A stretch of DNA of 64,000 nucleotides from JALYXV01 sp963791545 (lineage in GTDB: Bacteria > Actinomycetota > Acidimicrobiia > Acidimicrobiales > Palsa-688). The notes under the pieces were generated by a model. It made no database searches. It had not been told where the DNA came from and saw only the letters and a list, made by a program, of their open reading frames with translations. The DNA lies in assembly GCA_963791545.1 (NCBI GenBank), contig CAWBSR010000015.1, positions 434,001 to 498,000 of the forward strand, read 5' to 3'. Position numbers and translations under genes: made by a program. Of the stretch, positions 1-9,128 are shown in pieces; within the stretch, counting starts at the first letter, position 1, and every line of letters starts with the position of its first letter.

Positions 1-1943
1 CCGTTGCTGGGCGCGGTGTTGCCGGCCTGGCCGCTGTAGATGCCCGAGTGGCTTCCGGAGCTGGCGATCGTCGTGAATGCACCTCCTGTGGTCCACCCGC
101 TGAAGGACCCGGTTTCGAAGCCGCCATTGGAGATCCCGCCCCCGCCGCCGATCGAGGTCACGGTGAGCGAGTCGTAGAGGGTGTAGGTGGGATCACCCGC
201 GTAGTTGTCGTCGTGGCTGGCCAGCGTCACGGTGACACTGTGGCCGGCGGTGACGGCGGCGTTCACCTGGCGCCAGCCGGAGGAGGGGTTGACGCAGGTC
301 TTGGCGAGCGGCGTCGTGGTGACGCCCGTTGTGTTGTCCTTGAGCGTGGCGGTGGCCCAGTCGTAGGTGACGGTGTCGGGGCAGGTGACGTTGTAGTAGA
401 AGGAGATCCCGCTGCCGTTGGCCGGCACCGTGAAGGTCTGGGAGATGCTGGCATCGCCCGACGGGCTGGTGCTGCCCACCCGGGCCGCGTAGCTGCCCGC
501 CTGGGCTCCGGAGTTGACGACGCTGGCCGGCCCCGTCGAGGTCCACCCGGCCAGGGTTCCCGTTTCGAAGCCCCCGTTGGTGAGGCCCCCGCCGCCGCTG
601 CCGCCGGTGACGGTGAGCGAGTAGGTCCCGGTGTGGGTCTTGGATCCTTCGACGCCGGTCACGGTGATGGCATAGCTGCCTGGCGCCACCGCGGCGGTGG
701 TGGAGATTGACAGCGTCGAGGAACTCCCGGCGGTGACCGAGGTGGGGTTGAAGGAGGCGGTGGCCCCGCTGGGCAAGCCGCTGGCGCTCAGCGAGACGGT
801 GGCGGCCGCCCCGGCGCTGACGGCGGTGGAGACCGTGGTGGTGGTCCCCGATCCGGCGGCGACGGTCCCGCTGGTTGGGGAAACGGACAGGGAGAAGTCG
901 TTGGTGGCGGCGGGGCCGCTGACGACACAGTTGTTCTGCCGGTTGGAGAACTCCTGCTGGACGGTGTAGGTGCGCCCGTCGCCGCCGGTGATGGCCTGCT
1001 GCTGGGCGTTGCAGATGTCGCCGATCTCACCGTTGGTGCTGTCGTACCAGGCCAGCGGCGGGGCATTGTTCGTCGCCAGGCCGACCTCGGCGTCGGTGAC
1101 CGCCTCGACCAGTTCATGGGATGACACCGACGTCTCGTTCTGGAAGCGGGTTCCGTTGCCGCAGCCCGAGGTCATGCCGCCGGTGGTGAAATCGGGCAGC
1201 ACGCTGTAATAGAACTCCGGCACCGCGCTGGCGGCGACAGTGCCGTGGTAGGCGCAGAACTGCACCCCCGACGAGCTGCCGCCTTGGGTGATTACCTGGT
1301 TGGCCCGGAAGTACACCGCGAACAAGGTGTTGGAGTCGGGGGTGGGAAGCCGCCCCGCCGCGATCTGGGCTTTCAGTTCCGCCTGGATGTTGAGGTCATC
1401 GACGGTGGCCGCGTTGTCGGCGGCGGCGGGGGTGATCTGGATCTGCTGGACGAAGCTGCCCCGGCCGATGTGCTGCTGGGTTCCCGGCTGGCCGTTGGCG
1501 GCGGCAATGGTGGTGTCGTACTCCGACAGCCAGTCGAAATGCGTCGAGTTGGTGACACCGGTGTAGAAACTGGCGATGCTGGTGCCGTCGGTGGGGGAAG
1601 GATCCTGGACCTCGGGGGTGTAGGTTCCGCTGCCGTAAAGCACCTGGATCACCCGGACATTGGAGATCACCTTGCCGCCGTAATAGGTGAGGTGGGCCCC
1701 CGCCGGGGCGGTGGCATAGCGGGCACCGGCGGCAACCTTGGGTGTCACACCGGCCGGCAGATGGGTGGCCGGGGTGATCGGCCGAGTAGACACCGCGGCG
1801 GGACCGGCGGGCGTGGCGCCGGCGGGGGCAGGCATCAATCCCAACCCCAAGGTGGCGGCGCCGATAGCCGCCCACACCGCGACAGGCCGCCTCCGGCCAA
1901 GCCCGGGCCGGCCATACACCTTCCCACCTCGACCAGTACGCAT
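1..1943 (-). CDS. Secreted metallopeptidase-like protein with Ig-like and NGGFE modules (C-terminus cut by window edge)
   Basis: I translated this frame by hand: it opens with ATG at 1943 behind a GAAAGGGG ribosome-binding site and stays open to base 1, so about 647 residues are visible and the C-terminus is missing. An Arg-rich signal peptide ends near residue 43 (APAGA). Residues about 75-340 form the core, with SHELVEAVTDAE (H276, E277) followed by AWYD and GEIGDICN, a pattern seen in EXORDIUM/phosphate-induced-type and metallopeptidase-like secreted proteins. Next come one Ig-like repeat (LSASGLPSGATASFNP) and at least two NGGFE..GW carbohydrate-binding-like modules with a DDNYAGDPTYTLYD signature. 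Extracellular; the substrate is unknown. The peptidase role is inference, because the motif is HELVE and not HEXXH. Confidence 0.75.
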   Translation of the reverse strand, partial: MRTGRGGKVYGRPGLGRRRPVAVWAAIGAATLGLGLMPAPAGATPAGPAAVSTRPITPATHLPAGVTPKVAAGARYATAPAGAHLTYYGGKVISNVRVIQVLYGSGTYTPEVQDPSPTDGTSIASFYTGVTNSTHFDWLSEYDTTIAAANGQPGTQQHIGRGSFVQQIQITPAAADNAATVDDLNIQAELKAQIAAGRLPTPDSNTLFAVYFRANQVITQGGSSSGVQFCAYHGTVAASAVPEFYYSVLPDFTTGGMTSGCGNGTRFQNETSVSSHELVEAVTDAEVGLATNNAPPLAWYDSTNGEIGDICNAQQQAITGGDGRTYTVQQEFSNRQNNCVVSGPAATNDFSLSVSPTSGTVAAGSGTTTTVSTAVSAGAAATVSLSASGLPSGATASFNPTSVTAGSSSTLSISTTAAVAPGSYAITVTGVEGSKTHTGTYSLTVTGGSGGGGLTNGGFETGTLAGWTSTGPASVVNSGAQAGSYAARVGSTSPSGDASISQTFTVPANGSGISFYYNVTCPDTVTYDWATATLKDNTTGVTTTPLAKTCVNPSSGWRQVNAAVTAGHSVTVTLASHDDNYAGDPTYTLYDSLTVTSIGGGGGISNGGFETGSFSGWTTGGAFTTIASSGSHSGIYSGQAGNTAPSN

Positions 1944-2000
1944 CCGATGCCCCTTTCGCCGCCCCGCTGTGGCAGCGCCCGACGCGTCCGCCCCCTCGGA

Positions 2001-2029
2001 GTGGTATCCCGTGGCTACCGCATTGTCAA
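2001..2029 (-). promoter_or_regulatory. Promoter of the secreted HELVE protein
   Basis: On the minus strand TTGACA (2029-2024) is followed after exactly 17 nt by TACCAC (2006-2001), about 60 nt upstream of the start at 1943. The same two hexamers with the same spacing stand before the second secreted giant (7549-7521). Confidence 0.6.
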
Positions 2030-2200
2030 GATGTTGCACCCGCAAAAGGACAGAACATACCGACTTTGTATTGCCACTCCGAGTGCACGAGGCAACGTGG
2101 TCTTGATTGACGGCCGCCGCGGCACAAGGCTGCAGCAACCGTCGCCTGGGTGGGAACCCGCTCCGGCGCTGGCGCCGTCAAAGTAGGTGGTGATCGTGAC

Positions 2201-2812
2201 ATGGACCTGAAGAAGACGCTGCCCCGGTGCCATGACCGGCGAAACCGGCTCTGGGTGCTGCTGGCGGGAATGATCCTGCTCGGCGGATGCGGCCGCGCCA
2301 CCGCCGGCCGGACGGTCACACCCGCCCCGATCCCGACCACGCCGGCCTCGGCCACGACGGCTCTGCCTCCGGAGACCATGCCGCTCTCCGGGAGCCCGCC
2401 AACTGTTGTCGCCAACCCGGGACCTGGATTCCCGGGGCCGACCTCGCCGTCGTCGCCACCGGTAACGACGCGACCGGTTCCGGCGGGCGCGAGCACCACC
2501 ACCACCCTCGCCACCGGCGGCCACACGATCACGGTGAGAGACGCTGACAGCGGGCGGACCTTCGTCGTTCACCGCGGCGACCAGTTGATCGTCCAGCTGT
2601 CGGGGCCTTCTCTGTACACCTGGGACGAACCGGTGTCCTCGGATGATCCGGTGCTGCACCGCACGACCGGTTCCTCGGGGGCGTCCGCAACCGCCACTTT
2701 CGTGGCCGCCGCCCCGGGCCACGCCCGGGTGGCGGCGACGGACAACCCGAACTGCTATCCCCGCTGCCTGCCGCCGACCCGGCTCTTCCAGATCGACGTG
2801 TCCGTCGTTTAG
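2201..2812 (+). CDS. Putative lipoprotein with a C-terminal beta-rich domain
   Basis: 203 residues. I chose ATG 2201 because it puts a lipobox (LLGGC, lipidated Cys30) right after one hydrophobic segment and follows an AGGTGG ribosome-binding site; an upstream in-frame start at 2150 would bury the signal. Residues 31-115 are a Pro/Thr-rich linker, typical of surface tethers. Residues about 120-203 look like a compact beta domain with a C-X3-C pair near the end (CYPRC). I do not recognise the family; it has the feel of the chagasin-like or Ig-like inhibitor folds, but no diagnostic motif is visible. It runs divergently from the HELVE protein and convergently with the sialidase-like gene, so it is probably exported with them. 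Confidence 0.7.
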   Translation: MDLKKTLPRCHDRRNRLWVLLAGMILLGGCGRATAGRTVTPAPIPTTPASATTALPPETMPLSGSPPTVVANPGPGFPGPTSPSSPPVTTRPVPAGASTTTTLATGGHTITVRDADSGRTFVVHRGDQLIVQLSGPSLYTWDEPVSSDDPVLHRTTGSSGASATATFVAAAPGHARVAATDNPNCYPRCLPPTRLFQIDVSVV

Positions 2813-2879
2813 CCGGTCCTATGCGTCGGCCGGTCCTATGCGTCAGCCGGTCCTATGCGTCAGCCGGTCCTATGCGTAG
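2812..2879. repeat. Four tandem 17-bp repeats in a convergent intergenic gap
   Basis: The unit gccggtcctatgcgtcr occurs four times head to tail (2812, 2829, 2846, 2863), with only the last one or two bases varying. The first copy begins on the G of the lipoprotein stop codon. It fills most of the space before the stop of the convergent gene at 2905. Confidence 0.9.
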
Positions 2880-2904
2880 CGTCATCGATGGGCCGCCAGC
2901 CGCG

Positions 2905-5900
2905 CTAGAAGGCCGTCACCGGCGCCCGGCTCGGCTGGGCCCCGCCGACGGGGGTGGTAAGGCCGGTCCAGCGCTCCGATCTCCGGGTGCCGCCACGGGC
3001 CAGCAAGCCGCCCGCCAGGGTGTACATCCCCTCGTTGAAGGCACTCCCCGACGGGGTCACGCCGACCGAAAACACCGCGGTGGCCCGCCCGCCGCTGAAC
3101 GACGCCGAGATGTAGTCACCCACCATGGCCCCCTGGGTGGTGGGGGCGATCAGAGCAGTCGACATTGGGCCCGCCACCTGAGTGGGGGCACTCCAGGTGG
3201 TGCCGCCGTTGGCCGAGGACACGAAGCCGACGTCGAGCTGGCACGGGCTCGAACACGCCGCGGTGGGGTAGTAGTAGTAGTACAGCCCGAGGTGGGCCGT
3301 GGCGCCGCTGGTCGCCCGATCGACCGCCAGTCCCGGTATGAAATGATCCACGGTGCTGGTGACGGCGTCGATGGGAACCCGTTGTATCGCCGACCACGTG
3401 GTCCCGTTGGTCGATGTCGTGAACACGATGTCATCGGCCGGGCAGCCGCTGCGGAACCGGCAGTCCTGCCAAGCCGTGTACACGGTGCCCGCGGCGTCGA
3501 TTTCGGCGGTGGGCAGGGCCGAAGTGCGCAGGCCCGCGGCCGCGGTATGGGTGGTCACGGACGACACCAGGACGCTGGCGCCCCACGTCGTCCCGCCGTT
3601 GGTCGACACGAAGGACCGGATCTGATTGGTGCTGTCGTTCAGGTAGGGGACCACGACGGTCCCGTTGGTCTGGACGAGGGGCTGGCCGCCGAGGCCGTGG
3701 GCGGCGTCAGCCGTCTGCCGGGGCGCCGACCACGTAAGGCCCCCGTCGGTCGAGGTCAGCATCTGTACCAGGTTGGCATTGCCGTTGTCGTCGTACTCGA
3801 TGTAGCAGTTGCCATAGGACGGGCTGGTCGCGGTGGTGTCGCAGACGATCCAATCCTTGTCGAGGGAGCCCGTAGTCGTGGTCACCGCATTGGTGGCATT
3901 CGACCAGGTCACCCCATCGGTCGAGCGGTTCACGGTGACCGCCCGGCCGGTGACCGAGGTGTCGAGCGCCAAGCCCGATATCAGCCACACGCCGTGCTTG
4001 GCGTCCCAGGCGACTGCGGGATCGCTGACCCGGGCCCAGGTGCCGCCGCCCTGAGAGGTCGTGATGCCCGGTAGATAACCGTGGCTCCATGTCTGACCGC
4101 CGTTGGTGCTGGTGGCCCACCCGGTGTCGTTGGCGCCCCCGTCGTTGAAGCGGCCCACCTGGAAGGCGGAGACGATGGTCGAGCCGTTGGACAGGCTGTC
4201 GGGCTCGACCTCGGTGGCATGCTGGCTGGTGGTGTTGGTGTAGGGATCGCTGCTCACCTGCGTCAACGCCGGCGGCGGCGTCGAGGCGTTGACGGCCACG
4301 TCATCGAGGTACATGTAGGTCAGATCCCCGGCGCCGTCGCCGCGGACATTGAAGTACAGCTGGACGGTCGTCCCCGCGTAGGGAGTCAGGTCAAAGGTGA
4401 CCGCCGTCCACGTCTGGGTGTTCGAAGCCACCTTGAACACTTGGGCCAAGAGGGTGCTCGATGTGCTGCGGATCTGCGCCTCCTGCCAGTCGTAAGTGAT
4501 GGTGTCGGCCGAGGCCGGCCAGTAGTAGAAGTTCAGCGACGAACTGCCCGTCGGCACCGCGATTGTCTGAATCAGGGAGCTGTCGCCACTGGGCTCGGGG
4601 GTGGTGCTGGCCCCAAGCTTGGCCGAGTACGACCCGGTGTGTTTCTGCGTGGTGCTCACTACCGGGGAGAAAACGCCGCCAGTCGTCCAGCCCGCCAGGG
4701 TTCCGGTTTCGAATCCACCGTTGGTCACGACGGTCCCGCTGCTGCTGGTGACCGTCAACGACAATGTGGCGGAGTGCGTCTTCGACGTCCCGGTGCCGGT
4801 CACGGTGACCGTGGAGGTGCCTGGTGGGGTCGCCGCCGCCGTCGTGATGGTCAGTATCGAGCTGCCCCCTGCGGTGACACTGGTCGGGTTGAACGACGCG
4901 CCGGCCCCTGTGGGGAGGCCGCTGACGCTCAGCGAGACGGTCTGGGCCGAGCCGCTGGTTACCGCAGTGGAGATGGTGCTGGTCGCACTCTGGCCCTGGA
5001 CCACGCTCACGCTGGACGGGTTGGCGCTGATCGAAAAGTCGTTGACCGGGGCGGTACTGGTCACCGAGACGTCGTCGAACAGGGTGTAGGTGGGGTCGGA
5101 CGCGTAGTTATCGTCGTGGCTGTTGAACCACAGCACCACGGTCTGGCTGGCGTAGGCGGCCAGGCTCTGGGTCACCTGGGTCCAGACGCCGGAGTTGGAG
5201 CACACGTTGAGTACGGTAAGCAGCACCGCGTTCGAGGTGCTGCGGACCTGCATCTGTTCCTGGTCGTAGGTCAAGGTGTCCGGGCAGTGGGGCTGGTACC
5301 AGAAGCTCAAGGTGGCGTTGCTCGGGACCGTGATCGTCTGCTGCATGGAGCTGTTGCCGTTGGTCGCGGTCGTCGCGCCCAGGCGGGCCGAGTAGGTCCC
5401 CGAGTGTCCCGGCGAGACCACCGTCTCAGAGGCGCCGCTCGCGGTCCAGCCGGCGAAGCTGCCGGCCTCGAATCCTCCGTTGGTCACGACCGTTCCTCCG
5501 CCGCTGGATGTCACCGTCAGCGATACCGCGGTGGTGTGGGTGGCGGAGGTGCCGGTACCGGTCACTGTGACGTTGTAGGTACCTGCCGGCGTCGTCGCCG
5601 CGGTCGTGATGGTGAGTGTCGAACTGCCTCCCGAACTCACGCTGGCGGGGTTGAAGCTGGCCGAGGCGGCGCTGGGGAGCCCGCTGGCCGAGAGGGAGAT
5701 CGACTGGGCCGACCCGCTGACGAGAGTGGTGGAGATGGTGCTGGTGGCGCTTTGGCCCTGGACCGCGCTGACGCTGGCGGGGCTGGCGGCCATCGAGAAG
5801 TCGTTGGCCTGGGTCGCACCACAGTTCGGGAACTTGAACGAGCCGATCCGGGTGGCCCAATTGAAGGTCCCGTTGGCCGGTAGGTACTCGTTGACGTACC

Positions 5901-7464
5901 AGAAGGTGCAGTCGTCCACCGGGTCGACGGTCATCTCGGAGTAATCACCCCAGCGGCTCAACGTCGGGGTTTGCGAGCCCGGTCCCGCGAACAGGGTCGC
6001 CTCTCCCTGGGGCATTTGGCCCGCGGCATCAGTGGCCAGCCGTCCCGTGTAGGCGATGCCGGGATGCAAGGAACTGCTGGAAATGCTGTAGCCGAGCGCC
6101 ATGTCGCCGGCGCTGTCCTGGGCGATGGAGCCCATCCACCGGTAGGTGGCGTCGGGGGCATAGGTGCCCTGCTGGAAGACGGTGAGGGCCCCCGCGCTCG
6201 GGCGCAGCTCATACCAGCGTTCCCCCACCGAGGTCCCGGCCGTGATCGAGTGGGTCACGACCAGGGCTTCGTGGTCCCCGAAGTTTCGGTAGGCGAGGCG
6301 GTACATCAGCCGGTCGCCCAGCGAGTCGAGCTGCTGGGTGGTGCCCGACTGGGGGATGCAGGTTCCGGTGGTGCCGCAGGCATTGCTGAAAGCCTGAACC
6401 GGCAGATCGGTCGGGCCTGTCACGCTGCTGTTGGCGGGGGTCGTGAAGTCGACGTGGAACTTGTAGTACGCGAGGGCGTTGGCGGTCGTCGGCGAGATCC
6501 CGACGAACCATTCCGGCGCCCCGGCGGGCGGTACCCGGGTGCCGTCGACGGTGGCCGGCAAGGCGGTCTTCTCGGCGGCGGTGGTCCCGAGGATGCACTG
6601 CTGGGTCGCGGCGGCGCCACTGACCATGGCGGTGCGGTCATAGGCGCACAGCAGGGTCCCCTGGCCGAGGTTGCCCGCCGCGTTGAAGAGGTTGTAGCTC
6701 ACGTAGTACCCGTCTGGCCAGATCCCGAGCTTGGGGTAGTCAGGGAAGCCGTTGCCCGAGCTGTCCTGGTTGGTCGTCTGGAAGGCGTACCGGTTCCACG
6801 TACCGGTGGCGTCGTTGCTGGTCGAGACCGCGATGCACTCCAGGTAGGGCTGGGTCGTGACCGAGAATTGCTGGATCACCCAGCGCTGGGCGATGGTGTC
6901 GAAACCGACGGTGCCGTCGCCGTCATTGTTGGTTTGGCAGCCACCGCCGAAACCGGACCACAAGGTGTTGGTCGCCCGAGCCGCGAGGACCGTGGCGCCC
7001 GATTTCGAATACACCGCGAACTGGCTGTTGACCAATTCCACATATTGCGTCGCGCCGATCGCGCCGTCGTTGTCGGGCGGCGCGGATCCATTGGCCCCGA
7101 TACCCGTGAAGTTGACGGCGGTGGTGGGAATGCGCACTGTGGGGGCGAGCCGCGACCCGCTGGTGTCGGGCGCCGCGACGCCCGTCGACTGCGCCGATTG
7201 GGAGTGCAAGGCGGGATGGGCGTGCGAGGGCGAGCCGCTGGGCGCGATCGACCGCAGCGGCGCCGACGTGTCGTGATGAACCTCGCTGGTGGTCATCACC
7301 TGAGGAGACCGAGCCGGGGCGGGCGCCGCGGCCGCTTTCGCCGCGGCCGCGGCGACCGTGCTGCCCCCGATACCCATGGCGGCGACGGTCATGGCGAGCG
7401 TGGCCACCACCATCGGGACACGGATCTGCCGATGCTGCTTTCCACTGCGTGCAGATGCCCCCAT
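2905..7464 (-). CDS. Giant secreted sialidase/BNR-type protein with Ig-like and carbohydrate-binding-like modules
   Basis: 1519 residues from ATG 7464 (AAAGGGG ribosome-binding site directly upstream; the longer GTG start at 7482 would include that site). A signal peptide covers residues 1-45. The rough order is a propeller-like region at 60-553, Ig-like repeat 553-650, NGGFE..GW module 655-800 with DDNYASDPTYTLFDD, a second Ig-like repeat 806-905, a second NGGFE..GW module 910-1065, then a sialidase-like domain 1068-1519 with six Asp-box motifs such as STNGGQTWS and STDGGLTWS. Such architectures act outside the cell on glycans or proteins; the catalytic residues of true sialidases were not confirmed. 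It shares modules, ribosome-binding site and promoter with the gene at 1-1943, so the two probably act together. Confidence 0.85.
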   Translation of the reverse strand: MGASARSGKQHRQIRVPMVVATLAMTVAAMGIGGSTVAAAAAKAAAAPAPARSPQVMTTSEVHHDTSAPLRSIAPSGSPSHAHPALHSQSAQSTGVAAPDTSGSRLAPTVRIPTTAVNFTGIGANGSAPPDNDGAIGATQYVELVNSQFAVYSKSGATVLAARATNTLWSGFGGGCQTNNDGDGTVGFDTIAQRWVIQQFSVTTQPYLECIAVSTSNDATGTWNRYAFQTTNQDSSGNGFPDYPKLGIWPDGYYVSYNLFNAAGNLGQGTLLCAYDRTAMVSGAAATQQCILGTTAAEKTALPATVDGTRVPPAGAPEWFVGISPTTANALAYYKFHVDFTTPANSSVTGPTDLPVQAFSNACGTTGTCIPQSGTTQQLDSLGDRLMYRLAYRNFGDHEALVVTHSITAGTSVGERWYELRPSAGALTVFQQGTYAPDATYRWMGSIAQDSAGDMALGYSISSSSLHPGIAYTGRLATDAAGQMPQGEATLFAGPGSQTPTLSRWGDYSEMTVDPVDDCTFWYVNEYLPANGTFNWATRIGSFKFPNCGATQANDFSMAASPASVSAVQGQSATSTISTTLVSGSAQSISLSASGLPSAASASFNPASVSSGGSSTLTITTAATTPAGTYNVTVTGTGTSATHTTAVSLTVTSSGGGTVVTNGGFEAGSFAGWTASGASETVVSPGHSGTYSARLGATTATNGNSSMQQTITVPSNATLSFWYQPHCPDTLTYDQEQMQVRSTSNAVLLTVLNVCSNSGVWTQVTQSLAAYASQTVVLWFNSHDDNYASDPTYTLFDDVSVTSTAPVNDFSISANPSSVSVVQGQSATSTISTAVTSGSAQTVSLSVSGLPTGAGASFNPTSVTAGGSSILTITTAAATPPGTSTVTVTGTGTSKTHSATLSLTVTSSSGTVVTNGGFETGTLAGWTTGGVFSPVVSTTQKHTGSYSAKLGASTTPEPSGDSSLIQTIAVPTGSSSLNFYYWPASADTITYDWQEAQIRSTSSTLLAQVFKVASNTQTWTAVTFDLTPYAGTTVQLYFNVRGDGAGDLTYMYLDDVAVNASTPPPALTQVSSDPYTNTTSQHATEVEPDSLSNGSTIVSAFQVGRFNDGGANDTGWATSTNGGQTWSHGYLPGITTSQGGGTWARVSDPAVAWDAKHGVWLISGLALDTSVTGRAVTVNRSTDGVTWSNATNAVTTTTGSLDKDWIVCDTTATSPSYGNCYIEYDDNGNANLVQMLTSTDGGLTWSAPRQTADAAHGLGGQPLVQTNGTVVVPYLNDSTNQIRSFVSTNGGTTWGASVLVSSVTTHTAAAGLRTSALPTAEIDAAGTVYTAWQDCRFRSGCPADDIVFTTSTNGTTWSAIQRVPIDAVTSTVDHFIPGLAVDRATSGATAHLGLYYYYYPTAACSSPCQLDVGFVSSANGGTTWSAPTQVAGPMSTALIAPTTQGAMVGDYISASFSGGRATAVFSVGVTPSGSAFNEGMYTLAGGLLARGGTRRSERWTGLTTPVGGAQPSRAPVTAF

Positions 7465-7520
7465 TGAAGCCCCTTTCACCAACTGGCTGTCGTTCGGCCA
7501 GCCCCGCCCATTCCTGTGTG

Positions 7521-7549
7521 GTGGTAATCCACAGCCAGGGCGATGTCAA
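7521..7549 (-). promoter_or_regulatory. Promoter of the sialidase-like giant
   Basis: Minus strand TTGACA (7549-7544), 17-nt spacer, TACCAC (7526-7521); identical hexamers and spacing to 2029-2001. The start codon lies about 57 nt further on. Confidence 0.6.
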
Positions 7550-7585
7550 GGCCTTGTTCTCGCGGCCACCTATCGGCGAGGCGGG

Positions 7586-9085
7586 TTAGAAGCTCAGGGT
7601 GGACAGCTGGGGGATCCAGGCCCGGGCCCGCTCGACCGCCTGGCGCCAGCGGTCGCGGTCCAGCTCCCGGTCGGGTTCGACAACCGCGCGGGGGTGCCAC
7701 GATTCCGCCACCTCCTCCTCGCCGGCCCACGTGCCGACCGCCATCCCGGCCAGGTAGGCCGCCCCCAGGGTCGTCGCCTCGAGGACCGGCGATATCTCCA
7801 CCGGGCGGCGGCAGGTGTTGGCCAGCGCCTGTACGAAGACGGAATTGGCGCTCATGCCGCCGTCGACCCGCAATGCGACAATCGGTCGGGCGGCGTCGGT
7901 CTCGGCCGCCTCCAGCAGGTCGGCGCCGCGGTGGGCCACCCCTTCCAGGACGGCCCGCACCACCTCGGCCCGGCCGCTGCCCCGCGTCAGGCCGAGCAAG
8001 GTGCCCCGGGCGCCGAAATCCCAAAACGGCGTACCCAGCCCCAACAGGGCGGGAACGAAGTACACCCCAGCGCTGTCGGAGCACTGCGCCGCGACCTGCT
8101 CGGACGCCGCCGCCGTCTCGATCAGGCCCAAGTCGTCGCGGAGCCACTCGACGGCGGTGCCCGCCGAGAGGGTGATCGCCTCCACTCCCCAGACGAGTTG
8201 GCCGTTGCGGCGCCAGGCGGCGATCGGAAAACAGCCGCCGTCGCCCCGGTAAGCGAATGTCGGGCGGGGACCGAGGCAGACGTCGAGCATGCCGCCGGTG
8301 CCGAAGGTGACCTTGGCCAGTCCGGGCCGGGTGCAGCCCTGACCGACCAGGGAGGCCTGCTGGTCGCCCGCCAAGCCGGTTATCGGCGGCCCGCCCCGGC
8401 TCCCGCCCCCGCCCCCGCCACTCCCGCCGCCGCCCCGGCTCCCGCCGCCCCCGGCGCCGGACAGGGCGGTTGCCCAACCGGCGGTGCCGGGCTCGGCCGA
8501 GGAATCGATGATGGTGGGCAGCATGGCCGGCGGGATCCGCAGCGCCTCCAGGATGGCGGGGTCCCACCCGGAGCCATCGAGATGCACCAGGCCGGTCACA
8601 AAGGCGTTGGTCACATCGGTGACGTGCGCTTGGCCCTCGCTGAGCTGCCAACAGATCCAGGTGTCGACCGTCCCGAAGAGCAGGTCCCGGCCGCGGTCGT
8701 AGTCATAGGTGTCCAGCAGGTAGCCCAGCTTGGTGGCCGAGGCATTGGGAGCCAGCCGGATCCCCTGGGCCTGCAGCATCAGGCAGGTTCCCACGGTCCG
8801 CAGGTCCTGCCAGCCGATCCCCGGTCCCACCGGCTGACCTGTGGCCCGGTCCCACACGATGGTCGAGGACCGCTGGTTGGCGATGCCGACGGCATCCACC
8901 GGGCCGCCGGCCGCCAGCGCCTGGCGGGCCACCGCCAAGGCGGCCGCGGCCATGGCCCCGGCATCGAACTCCACAAACCCCGGCGATGGCGTGGATGGCA
9001 GGGTCGGCTGGTGGTGGATATGGTCGACGGCGCCGTCGGGGCGCACAATCGACGCCCGAACCCCGCTGGTTCCGACGTCGATCAC
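7586..9085 (-). CDS. FGGY-family carbohydrate kinase, glycerol-kinase-like, with a polyglycine insertion
   Basis: 499 residues from GTG 9085; homologues usually have a few more N-terminal residues and the ribosome-binding GGGGGGA is about 20 nt away, so a rarer upstream start is possible. FGGY features: IDVGTSGVR phosphate loop, GLAGDQQASL (equivalent of the GlpK catalytic Asp), RVDGGMSANSVF and a GTGGML adenosine-binding turn. The glycerol-contact pair Arg-Glu of GlpK (NQRETT) reads NQRSST here, so Glu is lost and the substrate may be another polyol. Residues 210-232 are almost pure Gly/Ser/Arg, an insertion just before the catalytic loop. It ends a minus-strand run with the membrane protein, ADPS-like enzyme and glpD. 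Confidence 0.85.
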   Translation of the reverse strand: MIDVGTSGVRASIVRPDGAVDHIHHQPTLPSTPSPGFVEFDAGAMAAAALAVARQALAAGGPVDAVGIANQRSSTIVWDRATGQPVGPGIGWQDLRTVGTCLMLQAQGIRLAPNASATKLGYLLDTYDYDRGRDLLFGTVDTWICWQLSEGQAHVTDVTNAFVTGLVHLDGSGWDPAILEALRIPPAMLPTIIDSSAEPGTAGWATALSGAGGGGSRGGGGSGGGGGGSRGGPPITGLAGDQQASLVGQGCTRPGLAKVTFGTGGMLDVCLGPRPTFAYRGDGGCFPIAAWRRNGQLVWGVEAITLSAGTAVEWLRDDLGLIETAAASEQVAAQCSDSAGVYFVPALLGLGTPFWDFGARGTLLGLTRGSGRAEVVRAVLEGVAHRGADLLEAAETDAARPIVALRVDGGMSANSVFVQALANTCRRPVEISPVLEATTLGAAYLAGMAVGTWAGEEEVAESWHPRAVVEPDRELDRDRWRQAVERARAWIPQLSTLSF

Positions 9086-9128
9086 GAGAATGCTGATGGT
9101 CGTCCCCCCTTTTTCGTGTTGGTCGGGG

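Noticed and set aside
4081..5883. Long plus-strand frame opposite the sialidase-like gene
   Set aside because: It is antisense to a gene with clear domains and only reflects GC-rich codon bias; no family features.
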